Source: Nordella sp. HKS 07 (lineage in GTDB: Bacteria > Pseudomonadota > Alphaproteobacteria > Rhizobiales > Aestuariivirgaceae). Taken from it: DNA of 64,000 bases. The stretch covers positions 3,180,001-3,244,000 of the forward strand of contig NZ_CP049258.1 of assembly GCF_011046735.1 (NCBI RefSeq), given 5' to 3'. Positions 7,676 through 17,649 of the stretch are shown in pieces. The notes below the pieces were generated by a model. It did no database searches. It was not told where the DNA came from and saw only the letters and a list, made by a program, of their open reading frames with translations. A program made the translations under genes and the position numbers. The first letter of the stretch is position 1, and each line of letters starts with the position of its first letter.

Positions 7676-10420
7676 ATGACGTTACTGGCCAGGATCGCCC
7701 TGATCGGGCTGCTCGTCTCGTTTGCTTCTGAAACCGTCCGGGCAGATGATCCTTCTCCCGATGCCGCCAGGGACGTCCAGACCACTCTGGGCAAGCTCGG
7801 CTATCTCAGATCCGAAGCAACGGGAAAATGGGACAAGACCACCATCGAGGCGGCGATGCGATTTGCCTCGGAAGTGGAATTGCCGCTGCCCCTTATCTCC
7901 TTCGGCGCCGACCGCGCCATCCTGCGCAAGGTCCTGGCTGCCGAAGGTGATCGCCGCACAAGCGGAAGGGATATATTTCTGGCCCCCAACGGCCCCTCCC
8001 GCTGGTCTGACGACCTCCATCTCTCCGAAGATGGAGCGACGGCGCTTACGGGGACGCAGTCATCCATCGTCATCTGGAACGCCGCCACCGGACGGCCTTT
8101 GCGCGTGCTATACGATCATTGCTGCGTGACGGCCGCCAGCCTGAGCGGGGACGGCAAGCTTGCTGCTTTCATCGATAACGAATCGACTGTCAGGATGGTC
8201 GATACGGCCACGGGGAAGTTTGCGGCCGTGTTCACGCTTGCCAAGGGGTCGGATGGGTCGGATCGCGATCCATCCACAATCCGCTTCATGCCATCGAACG
8301 ATGCCGTCGTGATCGCCGACGATGAGGGCAGTATCACGCTCCATCCGCTTACCGGCGGCAAATCCCGTCTGGTGGGCAATCATATTCCGCCGAAGGAAGA
8401 CCCTACGAGCGCTGGCGAGATCAAAAGCCTTTCGGTCTCCGGCGACGGCAAGCTCGTGGCCTCGCTTTCGGCCTATGACGGCAAGCTGAAAATATGGAAC
8501 CTGGCGAAAGGCAAGCTGCAGCGCGAGGTGAAGCTATTCCCTGAGAACAAGGGAGGCGATGCCGCCGACGACTCCATCGGCTCGACCGAACGGCAGATGA
8601 TTGCTTTCGACAGCAAGGGCGCCTCGATTACTGTCGCCGCTTTGAGAATTGGCAACGATTTCCAGGTCATCACGCCGGTAATTCAAAAGATTGACGTGGC
8701 GAGTGGAAAAGTCAGCCGGATCGACGCTGTGCCCGTGGTATTCGCGGCGGCATCCGCCGGCGGTCTCCTGGCCGCGTCCGACCCCAGGGCTGGTGAAGTG
8801 AGCCTTTACGACATGAGCAGCCTGGAGAAGACCGCGGCAGTCAAATCCAACCTCCTCGTCAATGCGATCGACGCCGGCGGGCGCCGCGCGCTTGCGCAAG
8901 TCCCCGCCAACGAGTGGTCATATGAAGGCAATTTCGTATTCTTCGACATGGCGGCAGGCACGACGGTGGCGACGCCGACCCTGAAAGCGGAGTACATCAA
9001 CCGTTTTGCCGTCAATGACGAGAACAAGACCGCCTATCTCGGAGTTTTCGAGGACAAGCTCGCCTCCCTTTCTCTGGTCACGGGCGAGGTCAGTTTCATC
9101 CCCCTCAAAGGGTTGCCCCCAGCGGAAGCTGGCAAGCCCGCGCTCTCGCTGCGGGCACTCGATCTGGTTTCGGGCAAGATTATAGATCGGGAGGATATTT
9201 ATGTGCCGGCGAGGGGCCAGGAGTCCGAGACGCCGCCGCGCGTCCTGTCGATCGACCCAGGCACCGGCAATGTCGATATTCGCGGCATCACGACGCCGCC
9301 GGTCGAGAACGGCTACTATGGTATAGTCGGCACGGCACTTTCGGCGGACGGCCGGTTTGCGGTGAACGGGTATCAAAGGGAGCGTGAAAGCGAGGATGCC
9401 GAAGCGTTCGTCTCGATCGTCGACGTGTCCACCGGCAAGGAAAAGGCGAACTTTCCTTTCTACCCGCAAACCCACGGCGCTGTTGGCCTCACATGCCTGT
9501 GGTTCGGGACCGTCTGCAAGCAGCGCAGCCTGCAGACCACCCATGAAATCGCGCGAAACATGTTCGGTTACGCCACCGACATCACCTTCACCGGATCCGG
9601 CAAATACGTTCTCGCGGGCTATTGGGAACCGGCGATTTCGGCCATTGATGCAGAGACGGGTGAAATCGCGACCATATACAATACGTCTTTGACCTACGAG
9701 AAATGGGGCATTCCCGCGAAAAAAGTAGGCCCCGGCCTCGGCAAGAAGGACGGATGGGATCCGGAAGTGGCCGAAGCCGGCGCGCGCGGCGCTTCTGTTC
9801 CCCGGCTGGTGCTTCCCCTTCCCGCCAGCGACGATTTCCTGGCGGTGCTCGAATCGGATTTCGGCTCGAAGGCCTTCATGCTCCGCTTTTCCGCCGGGCG
9901 TTCCGATCCAAGCGCCGTGATCGAGATACCGGCGCGCGCCGACAAGGGTGTCGTGTCGCCGGACGGAAACCTTGTCGCGCTCGGTTATGCGGGCGGGCTC
10001 ATTCTCATTCTTGATGTGGAAACGGGAAACATCCGAAGCACGCTCTATGATAACCACGGCCTGCCGGGCACCCTGCGCTTCTCCGCCGATAGCCGGAGGC
10101 TCTATTCCATCTCGACGATAAAATATTCCGGACAGACGGCCGATGGCGCATTCCGCATCTGGGACACGGCGAACGGCGATCTACTTGCCAGCACCCATGT
10201 GTTCGCCAATGGTGAATGGATTACGCTCACGCCTGAAGGTTTCTACACAGGAACCGCTGCGGCCGGCCGGAAAGTCGCCGTCCGCCTCGGAGAGAAGGAA
10301 AGCGTGCCGGAGGCGGACGTCGCGAGGATGCTTCATCGCCCGGATCTTGTCGCAGCGCGCCTCGCGGGCGAAAGCAAGGAGAAGCTTGCGGCGGCTGCGG
10401 CGAGCCTCGCTTTCAAATAG
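7676..10420 (+). CDS. Secreted WD40-like beta-propeller protein
   Basis: 914 aa with a signal peptide (about 23 residues, ending VRA-DD). Residues 30-75 resemble a peptidoglycan-binding-like helical unit (VQTTLGKLGYL...TIEAAMRF). The rest is a series of WD40-like blades (for example VIWNAATGRPLRVLYDH, LKIWNLAKGKLQREV, FRIWDTANGDLLA). The C-terminus (GEWITLTPEGFYTG, then MLHRPDLVAARLAG) matches the linker seen after the propeller in bacterial WD40-caspase-like proteins, but no peptidase domain is present here. Thus it looks like a propeller scaffold without its usual partner domain. Substrate and role are unknown. Confidence 0.75.
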   Translation: MTLLARIALIGLLVSFASETVRADDPSPDAARDVQTTLGKLGYLRSEATGKWDKTTIEAAMRFASEVELPLPLISFGADRAILRKVLAAEGDRRTSGRDIFLAPNGPSRWSDDLHLSEDGATALTGTQSSIVIWNAATGRPLRVLYDHCCVTAASLSGDGKLAAFIDNESTVRMVDTATGKFAAVFTLAKGSDGSDRDPSTIRFMPSNDAVVIADDEGSITLHPLTGGKSRLVGNHIPPKEDPTSAGEIKSLSVSGDGKLVASLSAYDGKLKIWNLAKGKLQREVKLFPENKGGDAADDSIGSTERQMIAFDSKGASITVAALRIGNDFQVITPVIQKIDVASGKVSRIDAVPVVFAAASAGGLLAASDPRAGEVSLYDMSSLEKTAAVKSNLLVNAIDAGGRRALAQVPANEWSYEGNFVFFDMAAGTTVATPTLKAEYINRFAVNDENKTAYLGVFEDKLASLSLVTGEVSFIPLKGLPPAEAGKPALSLRALDLVSGKIIDREDIYVPARGQESETPPRVLSIDPGTGNVDIRGITTPPVENGYYGIVGTALSADGRFAVNGYQRERESEDAEAFVSIVDVSTGKEKANFPFYPQTHGAVGLTCLWFGTVCKQRSLQTTHEIARNMFGYATDITFTGSGKYVLAGYWEPAISAIDAETGEIATIYNTSLTYEKWGIPAKKVGPGLGKKDGWDPEVAEAGARGASVPRLVLPLPASDDFLAVLESDFGSKAFMLRFSAGRSDPSAVIEIPARADKGVVSPDGNLVALGYAGGLILILDVETGNIRSTLYDNHGLPGTLRFSADSRRLYSISTIKYSGQTADGAFRIWDTANGDLLASTHVFANGEWITLTPEGFYTGTAAAGRKVAVRLGEKESVPEADVARMLHRPDLVAARLAGESKEKLAAAAASLAFK

Positions 10421-10438
10421 CCCGATCGCTCTAAGCAA

Positions 10439-10466
10439 GTATGATGAATATTGATAGACATCATAC
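10439..10466. promoter_or_regulatory. NikR operator upstream of nikA
   Basis: GTATGA (10439-10444), 16 bp, TCATAC (10461-10466): an exact match to the E. coli NikR operator GTATGA-N16-TCATAC, 50 bp before the nikA start. With nikR present at the other end of the operon, nickel-dependent repression of nikABCDE by NikR is strongly indicated. Confidence 0.92.
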
Positions 10467-10516
10467 TCTCGCCTGTATAGGTTCCCGCTCGGCGTGAACG
10501 AAGCGGGGAGTGGGCG

Positions 10517-12082
10517 ATGCGGATTGCGAGGATCTTGGCTGGTCTGGCCATTCTGGCGCTGCTCGCCTCCGGGCCGGTGCGGGCCGAGACGACGCTGACC
10601 TATTCATGGCCTTCCAATGTCGGGCCTCTCAACCCACATGCCTATGCCCCGAACGAAATGTTCGCCCAGGCCATGCTCTATGAGCCGCTGGTCAGATATC
10701 AGGCTGATGGCACGATCAAGCCCTGGCTGGCGACGGCATGGACCGTGTCGGGCGACGGACATGTCTACAACTTCACGCTGCGCAAGGGCGTTAGGTTCTC
10801 GGACGAGTCGGTCTTCGACGCCGCCGCCGTCAAAGCCAATTTCGATACTGTCCTGGCAAGCCGTGACCGTCACAGCTGGCTGGAACTCGCCAACCAGGTG
10901 GTGAAGACCGAAGCGCTCGATGAGTCGACCTTCCGCCTCACCTTGAAGAATTCATACTATCCGGTTCTGCAGGAGCTGGCTCTGATCAGGCCGTTCCGAT
11001 TCATCTCGCCCAAAGCGATTCCTGCCGAAGGCACCGCCGACAAGATCGTGGCGCCCGTCGGCACCGGGCCTTGGAAGCTGGTGGAGACGAGGCTCGGCGA
11101 ATATGACGTCTTCGCCCGGAACGAGGATTACTGGGGGCCGAAGCCGACTTTCGACCGCATCGTCGTGAAGGTCATTTCCGACCCGAACAGCCGCGCCGTG
11201 GCGTTCGAGACCGGAGACATCGACCTGATCTATGGCGAGGGCCAGATCTCTCCCGATACCTTCGCCCGTTTCCAGGCGATGTATCCGGGACGGACCGGAC
11301 TGTCGGAGCCCTTGATGACGCAAATGGCGGCGCTGAACACGAAGCGGGCGCCCACCAACGACCTGGCGGTCCGCCGGGCCATCAATCATGCGGTGGACAA
11401 GGACGCCATTGTGGCCGGCGTCCTTTATGGCACGCAGAAGCGCGCCGATACGCTCTTCGCGCCGAATTTCCCTTACACCAATGTCGGGCTCGCACCTTAC
11501 GGCTACGATCCGGCCAAGGCGCAGGCGCTGCTCGATGAGGCCGGATGGGTGCGCGCGGAGGGCCAATCCATCCGCGCGAAAGACGGCGTGTCGCTGCGTA
11601 TTGAGCTCAACTATGTCGGCAACAACGCGCAGCAGAAGGCGATTGCCGAGGTCATCCAGGCCGATCTGCGCAAAGTGGGCATCGACGCCGTGCTGGTGGG
11701 CGAGGAAGCCAATTCCCTCGATGCGCGTCAGCGCAGCGGCGAGTTCGGCATGATACTCGGGGAGACATGGGGCGCGCCCTATGATCCGCATTCCTTCCTG
11801 AGCTCGATGCGCGTTCCCTCCCATGCCGACTATCAGGCGCAGTCCGGTCTGGCCATGAAGCCCGAAATCGATGCCAAGATAAGTCAGGTGCTGGTGACGG
11901 TGGACGAGGCGAAGCGGCAGCAACTCTATAAAGAGATCCTGTCGACCTTGCATGAGCAGGCGGTCTATCTGCCGCTCACCTACGGAACCTCGCTGCTGGT
12001 GGCCGGGCCGAAGCTCGGCGATATCGGCTTTGGCGCCACGGTCTCGGAGATCCCGTTCGAGACATTTCGTCCGGTGAAGTGA
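10517..12082 (+). CDS. nikA: Nickel ABC transporter substrate-binding protein NikA
   Basis: 521 aa, periplasmic nickel-chelate binding protein. After the signal peptide (ends GPVRAE) it follows NikA closely along its length: [76 protein letters not shown], and [19 protein letters not shown]. This is much closer to NikA than to peptide-binding relatives. It is the first gene of nikABCDE, downstream of a perfect NikR operator. It delivers nickel for enzymes such as urease or hydrogenase, neither of which lies in the window. Confidence 0.96.
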   Translation: MRIARILAGLAILALLASGPVRAETTLTYSWPSNVGPLNPHAYAPNEMFAQAMLYEPLVRYQADGTIKPWLATAWTVSGDGHVYNFTLRKGVRFSDESVFDAAAVKANFDTVLASRDRHSWLELANQVVKTEALDESTFRLTLKNSYYPVLQELALIRPFRFISPKAIPAEGTADKIVAPVGTGPWKLVETRLGEYDVFARNEDYWGPKPTFDRIVVKVISDPNSRAVAFETGDIDLIYGEGQISPDTFARFQAMYPGRTGLSEPLMTQMAALNTKRAPTNDLAVRRAINHAVDKDAIVAGVLYGTQKRADTLFAPNFPYTNVGLAPYGYDPAKAQALLDEAGWVRAEGQSIRAKDGVSLRIELNYVGNNAQQKAIAEVIQADLRKVGIDAVLVGEEANSLDARQRSGEFGMILGETWGAPYDPHSFLSSMRVPSHADYQAQSGLAMKPEIDAKISQVLVTVDEAKRQQLYKEILSTLHEQAVYLPLTYGTSLLVAGPKLGDIGFGATVSEIPFETFRPVK

Positions 12083-12093
12083 GGCGGGGCCCG

Positions 12094-13038
12094 ATGCTGC
12101 GCTTCATAGTAGGCCGGATTGCGCTTTTGCCGCCGATGTTGCTCGGCGTCTCGGCCGTCGTCTTTTTGATGCTGCGCCTCGGGCGCGGCGATCCGGCGCT
12201 CGACTATCTGCGGCTGTCGCAGATTCCGCCGACCGATGAGGCGATCGCCAAGGTTCGCATCCTGCTTGGACTAGACCGCCCGCTGCTCGAGCAGTATTTC
12301 AGCTGGCTTTGGGACGCCATGCGCCTCGACTTCGGCGTTTCCTATGTCACGCGGCGGCCGGTACTCGACGAATTCCTCTATTACCTGCCGGCGACGCTGC
12401 AGCTCGCGGCCTTCGCGCTTCTGATCACGCTTGTCGTCAGCATTCCGCTCGGCATCTGGGCGGCGCGCCATCCCGACAGGCTGCCCGATCACATCGTCCG
12501 CGGCATCGCCTTCATCGGCGTCTCGATGCCGAATTTCTGGCTCGGCTTCCTGCTCGTGATCGCCTTCTCGCTATGGCTGGGCTGGCTGCCGCCGCTCGGC
12601 AAGGGCGGCCTCGAGCACGTGCTCATGCCGGCGGTTGCCGTGTCTCTCATGTCGCTGTCGATCAATGCACGCCTCCTGCGCGCCAGCATGCTCGAGGTGG
12701 GGGCGCAGCGGCATGTCCTCTATGCCAGACTGCGCGGCCTGTCCGACAGGCGCATCACGCAGAACCACATTCTGCGCAACGCGATGCTGCCCATCGTCAC
12801 CGCCACCGGCATGCATGTCGGCGAGTTGATCGGCGGCACGCTCGTCGTCGAGAACATCTTCGACTGGCCCGGTCTCGGCCGCTATGCGGTCTCGGCCATC
12901 TATAATCGCGATTTCCCGGTGCTTCTGTGCTTCGTTCTGCTCATGACGGTGATCTTCGTCCTGTGCAATCTGCTCATCGATATTCTGTATGCCTGGCTCG
13001 ATCCGAGAATCCGGCTGTACGCGGAGAAGGCGCGATGA
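12094..13038 (+). CDS. nikB: Nickel ABC transporter permease NikB
   Basis: 314 aa, exactly the E. coli NikB length. It has the permease family pattern, including the N-terminal helix and [20 protein letters not shown], and the EAA loop near [20 protein letters not shown] 12094 is preferred over GTG 12079 because GAGGCGGGG sits 5 bp upstream of it. It overlaps nikC by ATGA. Confidence 0.94.
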   Translation: MLRFIVGRIALLPPMLLGVSAVVFLMLRLGRGDPALDYLRLSQIPPTDEAIAKVRILLGLDRPLLEQYFSWLWDAMRLDFGVSYVTRRPVLDEFLYYLPATLQLAAFALLITLVVSIPLGIWAARHPDRLPDHIVRGIAFIGVSMPNFWLGFLLVIAFSLWLGWLPPLGKGGLEHVLMPAVAVSLMSLSINARLLRASMLEVGAQRHVLYARLRGLSDRRITQNHILRNAMLPIVTATGMHVGELIGGTLVVENIFDWPGLGRYAVSAIYNRDFPVLLCFVLLMTVIFVLCNLLIDILYAWLDPRIRLYAEKAR

Positions 13039-13904
13039 GCATCGACAGTACGCTCGACAGGCCGGCATCATCGCTCCATCGTCATCGGCGCGGCGTCTGG
13101 CAGGTGCGGCTGGCGGCAACGATGATTGCCGTGCTCGCCTTCCTTGCTGTCGCCGCACCACTCATCGTCCCGCATGACCCTAATCTGGTGGACCTGGCGG
13201 CCAAACTGCAGGGGCCGAGTGCTGCGCATTGGCTCGGCACCGATCATCTCGGCCGCGACATGCTGGCGCGCCTGATCTATGGAACGCGGGTCTCGCTCGG
13301 CTCCGTCGCCATCATCCTGGTGCTGATCCTGGCGCTCGGTATCGGCGTGGGCGGCGTCTCGGGCTATATCGGCGGGCGCGTCGACCAGCTCATCATGCGG
13401 TTCTGCGACGTCTTCCTGACTTTTCCGACTTTCGTACTGGCGCTGTTCTTGATCGGCGTGCTCGGCACCGGAATGGTCAATGTCATCGTCGCCGTCGTGC
13501 TCTCGCACTGGGCGTGGTATGCGCGCATTGTGCGGGGGCTGGTGTTGTCGATACGCGAGCGCGATTTCGTCACCGCCGCCGAGATGGCGGGCGCCGGACG
13601 CTTCAGAATATTCGTCGAGCACATCATGCCGGGCGTCCTGGCGCAGCTCGTCGTGCTGGCGACGCTCGATATCGGTCATATGATGCTACATGTCGCGGGC
13701 CTGTCGTTCCTCGGGCTCGGCATCGCCGCGCCGACACCGGAATGGGGCGTGATGATCAACGACGCGCGGCAGTTCGTATGGACGCAGCCGCTCCTTCTCG
13801 TCTGGCCCGGCATGATGATCCTGGTGAGCGTCATGGCCTTCAACCGGCTCGGCGATGCGCTGCGCGATCACCTCGACCCGGCATTCAAGGCGGAGCACTG
13901 CTGA
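13035..13904 (+). CDS. nikC: Nickel ABC transporter permease NikC
   Basis: 289 aa. N-terminal helix, then [18 protein letters not shown] and [21 protein letters not shown], the pattern shared by NikC/DppC permeases; the EAA loop is near [14 protein letters not shown]. Overlaps nikB upstream (ATGA) and touches nikD downstream (TGATG). The N-terminus is about 12 residues longer than E. coli NikC. Confidence 0.94.
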   Translation: MSIDSTLDRPASSLHRHRRGVWQVRLAATMIAVLAFLAVAAPLIVPHDPNLVDLAAKLQGPSAAHWLGTDHLGRDMLARLIYGTRVSLGSVAIILVLILALGIGVGGVSGYIGGRVDQLIMRFCDVFLTFPTFVLALFLIGVLGTGMVNVIVAVVLSHWAWYARIVRGLVLSIRERDFVTAAEMAGAGRFRIFVEHIMPGVLAQLVVLATLDIGHMMLHVAGLSFLGLGIAAPTPEWGVMINDARQFVWTQPLLLVWPGMMILVSVMAFNRLGDALRDHLDPAFKAEHC

Positions 13905-14690
13905 TGGCGAAGGTCCTTGCCGTCGAGGCTTTGACGCTGGCGACGACGCGACAGGGTGTCCCGGTCGAGCTGGTGCGCGGTCTCGATCTGAGTGTTCGCG
14001 CCGGCGCTGTGACCGCGCTGGTGGGCGCCAGCGGCTGCGGCAAATCGCTGACCTGTCTCGGCCTGCAGGACAGCCTGCCGCCGGGCGTCACGCGTCTTGC
14101 GGGCCGCGTGTCGATCGACGGTGAGCCGAAATCGGGGCCGGAGCTGCGCGGCCGGCAGGTGGCGACGGTGATGCAGAATCCGCGCAGCGCCTTCAACCCC
14201 GTGCTGACCATGCGGGCCCATGCGGTCGAGACGATGAGGGCGGTCGGCCGTCATGGGCGGGATGACGAAGCGCGGATTCTGGCCGCCTTCGAGGAGGTCG
14301 GCCTCGAGGAGCCGGAGCGCATCCAGCAACTCTATCCCTTTCAGATGAGCGGCGGCATGCAGCAGCGTGTGATGATCGCCTTGGCGCTGCTTTCGGAGGC
14401 ACCCTTCCTCATTGCCGATGAGCCGACCACCGATCTCGATCTCGTGCTGCAGGCGCGCGTGCTCACTTTGATCGGGCGTCTGGTAACGACGCACGGTCTT
14501 GGCGTTCTGCTCGTCACGCATGACATGGGCGTGGTCGCGCATTCGGCCGATGAGGTTGCCGTGATGGAGGCCGGGCAGATCGTCGAACGTGGCGGTGTCC
14601 GGGACATATTCTCGAGCCCCCCGGCATGCGGCGACCCGGGCCCTTCTGGCGGCGCACATGGCACTCTATCCCGAGGAGCAGGTCGCATGA
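13904..14690 (+). pseudogene. nikD: Nickel ABC transporter ATPase NikD, with one-base frameshift
   Basis: ATPase with Walker A GASGCGKSLT, signature MSGGMQQRVMIALAL, Walker B FLIADEPTTDLD and H-loop VTHDMGVV, all intact. In the last 25 codons the frame breaks at a run of six C (14617-14622). Removing one C restores the NikD ending SSPRHAATRALLAAHMALYP and a stop at 14688-14690 that overlaps nikE by ATGA, giving 261 aa, the family length. As written the sequence instead reads on in frame into nikE as one 528-codon NikD-NikE fusion. Sequencing error is likeliest; the catalytic part is untouched, so function may survive in either case. Confidence 0.88.
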
Positions 14691-15490
14691 GCCTGATCGC
14701 GATCGAGGGTGTGGGAAAAACCTATCGCGCCGGCTCTTTGCTCGGCCGCGGGGCGGCAAAGACGGTGCTGCGGGATATTGATCTCATGATCGCGCCCGGC
14801 GAATGTGTCGGCCTGCTCGGCCGCAGCGGTTGCGGAAAGAGCACGCTGGCGAGGCTGATGCTGGGCGTCGAAAGGCCCGATGCCGGACGGGTTTTGTTTC
14901 GCGGCCAGGATGTCACCCGCCTCGACAAGTCCGGGCGGCGGGACTTCCGGGCTGCGGTACAGCTTGTCTTTCAGGATTCGATCGGCGCCGTCGACCCGCG
15001 CCACTCCATTGCGAGGACGTTGAGCGAGCCGCTCAGGCATCTAACCGGGCTTGGCAAGGACGCCATGGCGGCGCGCGTGGTGGAACTGCTGGCCCTGGTT
15101 GGCCTCGACCGCCAGGATGCCGGCAAGCTTCCGGGACAGATGAGCGGCGGGCAGTTGCAGCGTGTCTGCATCGCCCGGGCGCTGGCGCCGCGACCGGAGC
15201 TGATCGTCCTCGATGAGGCGGTCTCCAATCTCGATCTCGTGCTGCAGCTGCAGATTCTCGATCTGCTTTCAGCGCTGCGCCGTCAATTCGGAACGGCCTT
15301 CCTCTTCATCACGCATGATCTGCGGCTCACGCGCCGCCTGTGCGACAGGGTGCTCGTGATGGACGAGGGTCGGATCGTGGAGGAAGGAAAGGTTTTCTCC
15401 GTCCTTCAGCATCCCGCGTCGCGGCTGCTCGCCGCCGCTATGCTGCCGGCGCGGCCTCCTAACACTCCTGTGGATGCGCGACCTATTTGA
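14687..15490 (+). CDS. nikE: Nickel ABC transporter ATPase NikE
   Basis: 267 aa, second ATPase of the nickel importer. Walker A GRSGCGKSTLARLM, signature MSGGQLQRVCIARAL, Walker B LIVLDEAVSNLDLVLQ (the DEAVSNLD form is typical of NikE), H-loop ITHDLRL. The last 8 bp overlap the tail of nikR on the opposite strand, so the two transcripts converge with no terminator between them. Confidence 0.94.
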   Translation: MSLIAIEGVGKTYRAGSLLGRGAAKTVLRDIDLMIAPGECVGLLGRSGCGKSTLARLMLGVERPDAGRVLFRGQDVTRLDKSGRRDFRAAVQLVFQDSIGAVDPRHSIARTLSEPLRHLTGLGKDAMAARVVELLALVGLDRQDAGKLPGQMSGGQLQRVCIARALAPRPELIVLDEAVSNLDLVLQLQILDLLSALRRQFGTAFLFITHDLRLTRRLCDRVLVMDEGRIVEEGKVFSVLQHPASRLLAAAMLPARPPNTPVDARPI

Positions 15491-15950
15491 CTTTAATATG
15501 CATATGCCGGTGAGGCGAACGCTCGCCATGGCTGTGGCTGTGCGCTTCCATCTCGACGGGGATCATGACCAGCTGGCCGTGGCGCACGCCGCGCTCGGCG
15601 ATCACATGTTCCGCACTATGCCGGATTTCCCGCGTCGGTCCCTTCATCACGGTGACTTCCATGCAATTGTCATGGTCGAGATGGATATGCATCGTCGAGA
15701 TCGACAAATGGTGATGCTCATGGAAGGTCTCGACGAGCCGCTTTGAGAGTTCGCGGGCGCCGTGATCATAGACATAGACCAAGGCGGCGACGCAGTTTCC
15801 GGTATCGGGCGCATTGACGACGGCCTCGCGAATGCCGGCGCGCGCCAGATCGCGGATCGCCTCGGATCTGTTCTGGTAGCCCTTCATCTCGATGACGCGG
15901 TCGAGCTCGCTCATGAGATCATCATCCAGGGTGACGGTTACGCGTTGCAT
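15483..15950 (-). CDS. nikR: Nickel-responsive regulator NikR
   Basis: 155-aa repressor. N-terminal ribbon-helix-helix (QRVTVTLDDDLMSELDRVI) binds DNA; the C-terminal ACT-like domain carries the high-affinity nickel site in MHIHLDHDNC (H88, H90, C96) with H77 from the partner subunit, equivalent to the four known E. coli NikR ligands. The tail is histidine-rich (HSHSHGERSPHRHMH), longer than usual, and may add a low-affinity nickel site. It should bind the operator at 10439-10466. It converges on nikE. Confidence 0.96.
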   Translation of the reverse strand: MQRVTVTLDDDLMSELDRVIEMKGYQNRSEAIRDLARAGIREAVVNAPDTGNCVAALVYVYDHGARELSKRLVETFHEHHHLSISTMHIHLDHDNCMEVTVMKGPTREIRHSAEHVIAERGVRHGQLVMIPVEMEAHSHSHGERSPHRHMHIKVK

Positions 15951-16028
15951 GGGCCTGCCTCGGAGTTTGGGTGGTCAGGCTCTGATCGCAGGTTATGCGG
16001 CGGCCCGTCAATCGCCTTCGGCGGACGG

Positions 16029-16670
16029 TCAGGCGGTGACGATCACGTCCATGGCGATGTCATGCGGCTGCGGATAGATGGTTGTTATCCGGCTTTGTGC
16101 ATAGCCGACGCCGATGGCGAGCGGCTTGCGCGGCATGGCTGCCAGCGTGCGGTCGAAGAAGCCGCCGCCATAGCCCAGCCGATAATGCGCTGCATCGAAG
16201 CCGACCACGGGTGCGATCACGATGTCGGGATGGACGGCGGGCCCCCGCGCGGGAACGAGAATGTTCCAGACGCCGCGCTCCAAAGAATCGCCGGGCCTCC
16301 AGCTCCTGAATTCGAGCGGCTGGCCCTTTGCGATGACGACGGGGAGCGCGATGCGCCCGCCGCGCGCTATGACACGGATCGCCCAGTTGCGCAGGTCGGG
16401 TTCACCGCGAAACGGCCAATAGGTGCCGACGATGCGGCCGCCGGGCTTGCCGATGGTCTTGTCGAGCTCTGTTACGATCAGGCCGGAGCGGGCCTGCCGT
16501 CCCTCGGCATCGAGCGCCAGACGTTTATCGATCAGCCGCCGGCGCTCCGCTTTTCTCCAAATCGAGACCGCGCTCCAATCATCCGGCCGTGGCGCCGAAC
16601 CGTGCAGGGCGCGCGGTGGTGACGCGTTTTGGGCTGACTCAGCTTGCATTTCATCCTGCTCGATCGGCAT
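16029..16670 (-). CDS. 5-formyltetrahydrofolate cyclo-ligase
   Basis: Recycles 5-formyl-THF to 5,10-methenyl-THF using ATP (MTHFS/YgfA family). Family motifs: RKAERRRLIDKRLAL near the N-terminus (phosphate/ATP binding), VGTYWPFRGEPDL, and the C-terminal RLGYGGGFFDRTLA glycine-rich motif. I start at ATG 16670, 213 aa; starting at 16748 would read through a perfect inverted repeat that looks like an operator, so it is less likely. ATG 16649 is another option. Divergent from the LysR-type gene. Confidence 0.88.
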   Translation of the reverse strand: MPIEQDEMQAESAQNASPPRALHGSAPRPDDWSAVSIWRKAERRRLIDKRLALDAEGRQARSGLIVTELDKTIGKPGGRIVGTYWPFRGEPDLRNWAIRVIARGGRIALPVVIAKGQPLEFRSWRPGDSLERGVWNILVPARGPAVHPDIVIAPVVGFDAAHYRLGYGGGFFDRTLAAMPRKPLAIGVGYAQSRITTIYPQPHDIAMDVIVTA

Positions 16671-16722
16671 CCGGGTTGGCGAGACTGCATCGTCGAAAAC
16701 AACAAGACAAACGAGATTAAAT

Positions 16723-16757
16723 GCTATCTTAGTGCAAGAAAATTGCACTAAGATAGC
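16723..16757. promoter_or_regulatory. Perfect 15-bp inverted repeat between cyclo-ligase and LysR-type gene
   Basis: GCTATCTTAGTGCAA (16723-16737), a 5-bp spacer, and its exact complement at 16743-16757. It ends 5 bp before the LysR-type start codon. The half sites contain TTAGTGCAA. The position fits autoregulation by the adjacent LysR-type protein or an RNA hairpin covering its ribosome site. Confidence 0.7.
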
Positions 16758-16762
16758 TACTC

Positions 16763-17598
16763 ATGGATATCGACCGCGCCCGTACTTTTCTGGAAATCGT
16801 CCATACGGGCAGCTTCCTGAAGGCGGCCGAGCGCCTTCACGTTACGCAGACGACGGTGAGCGCCCGCATCGGACGCTTGAGGACGAGCTTGGCCGTCAGG
16901 TTTTCGTCCGCAACCGCAACGGTGCAAGCCTCACCGCGGCGGGGCGAGAATTCGAACGTTTCGCGTTGTCCTTCGTACAGATCTGGGAACGCGCCCGCCA
17001 ACAGCTCTCACTTCCGCCGGGACGCGCCAGCGTCGTGGCGCTGGGGAGCGAGCTCAGCCTCTGGAACCCGCTGCTGCTCGACTGGCTCGTTTGGATGAAG
17101 AGGCGGCAGCCGATGATCGCGGTCCATGCCCATGTCGGTATGCCCGACCAGTTGCTGGAGCAGCTGCGCACCGGCGTGCTCGACATCGCGGTCCTCTACG
17201 CGCCGAAGCTCCTGCCCGGCTTCAAGGTCGAGCTGATCGAGGAGGAACAGCTTGTCCTTGTCAGGAGCCCGGATGGAGATGAAGAGTCACTCGACTATGT
17301 TCATGTCGACTGGGGGCCTCAATTTGCAGCGCTTGGCGGTTTCGGCCAGGCCGCCTTCAAGGAACCGGGCCTTCTGGTCGAGCACGGACCTCTCGGCCTC
17401 AACTACATTCTGCGCGCCGGCGGCATGGGCTATTTCCGCAAAGGCGCGGTGACGCCGCATCTCGAGGCGGGCGAGCTCATTCTCTTGGAAGGGGCTCCAC
17501 AATTCACCTATCCGGCCTATGCCGTCTATCCGGACTCCACTGATGTCCGCGCCGACGTGCAGGAAGCGCTGCGCGGTCTCAAGGAAATCGCGCGCTGA
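16763..17598 (+). pseudogene. LysR-family regulator, frameshifted
   Basis: The first 36 codons give a clear LysR winged helix (FLEIVHTGSFLKAAERLHVT, QTTVSARI). At 16870/16871 one base is missing; adding one restores the expected continuation TLEDELGRQVFVRNRNGASL and a full-length 278-aa regulator through to 17598, with the substrate-binding half (VVALGSELSLWNPLLLDWL onward) intact. As written the protein stops after 111 residues. Either a sequencing error or a recent mutation. It is divergent from the cyclo-ligase gene and preceded by a perfect inverted repeat. Confidence 0.85.
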
Positions 17599-17649
17599 CG
17601 CGCCTTCCCGGGTGTTCATGTATGCGCCGCAGTCTCAGGGAATGATGAA

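Noticed and set aside
13229-15490. Single 753-codon gene covering nikC tail, nikD and nikE
   Set aside because: The first part is an out-of-frame reading of nikC and the join of nikD to nikE depends on one extra C in a homopolymer.
16423-17598. 391-codon plus-strand gene ending with the LysR effector domain
   Set aside because: Its first third reads antisense to the cyclo-ligase and through the inverted repeat; only the part after 16871 is real, as the frameshifted half of the LysR-type gene.
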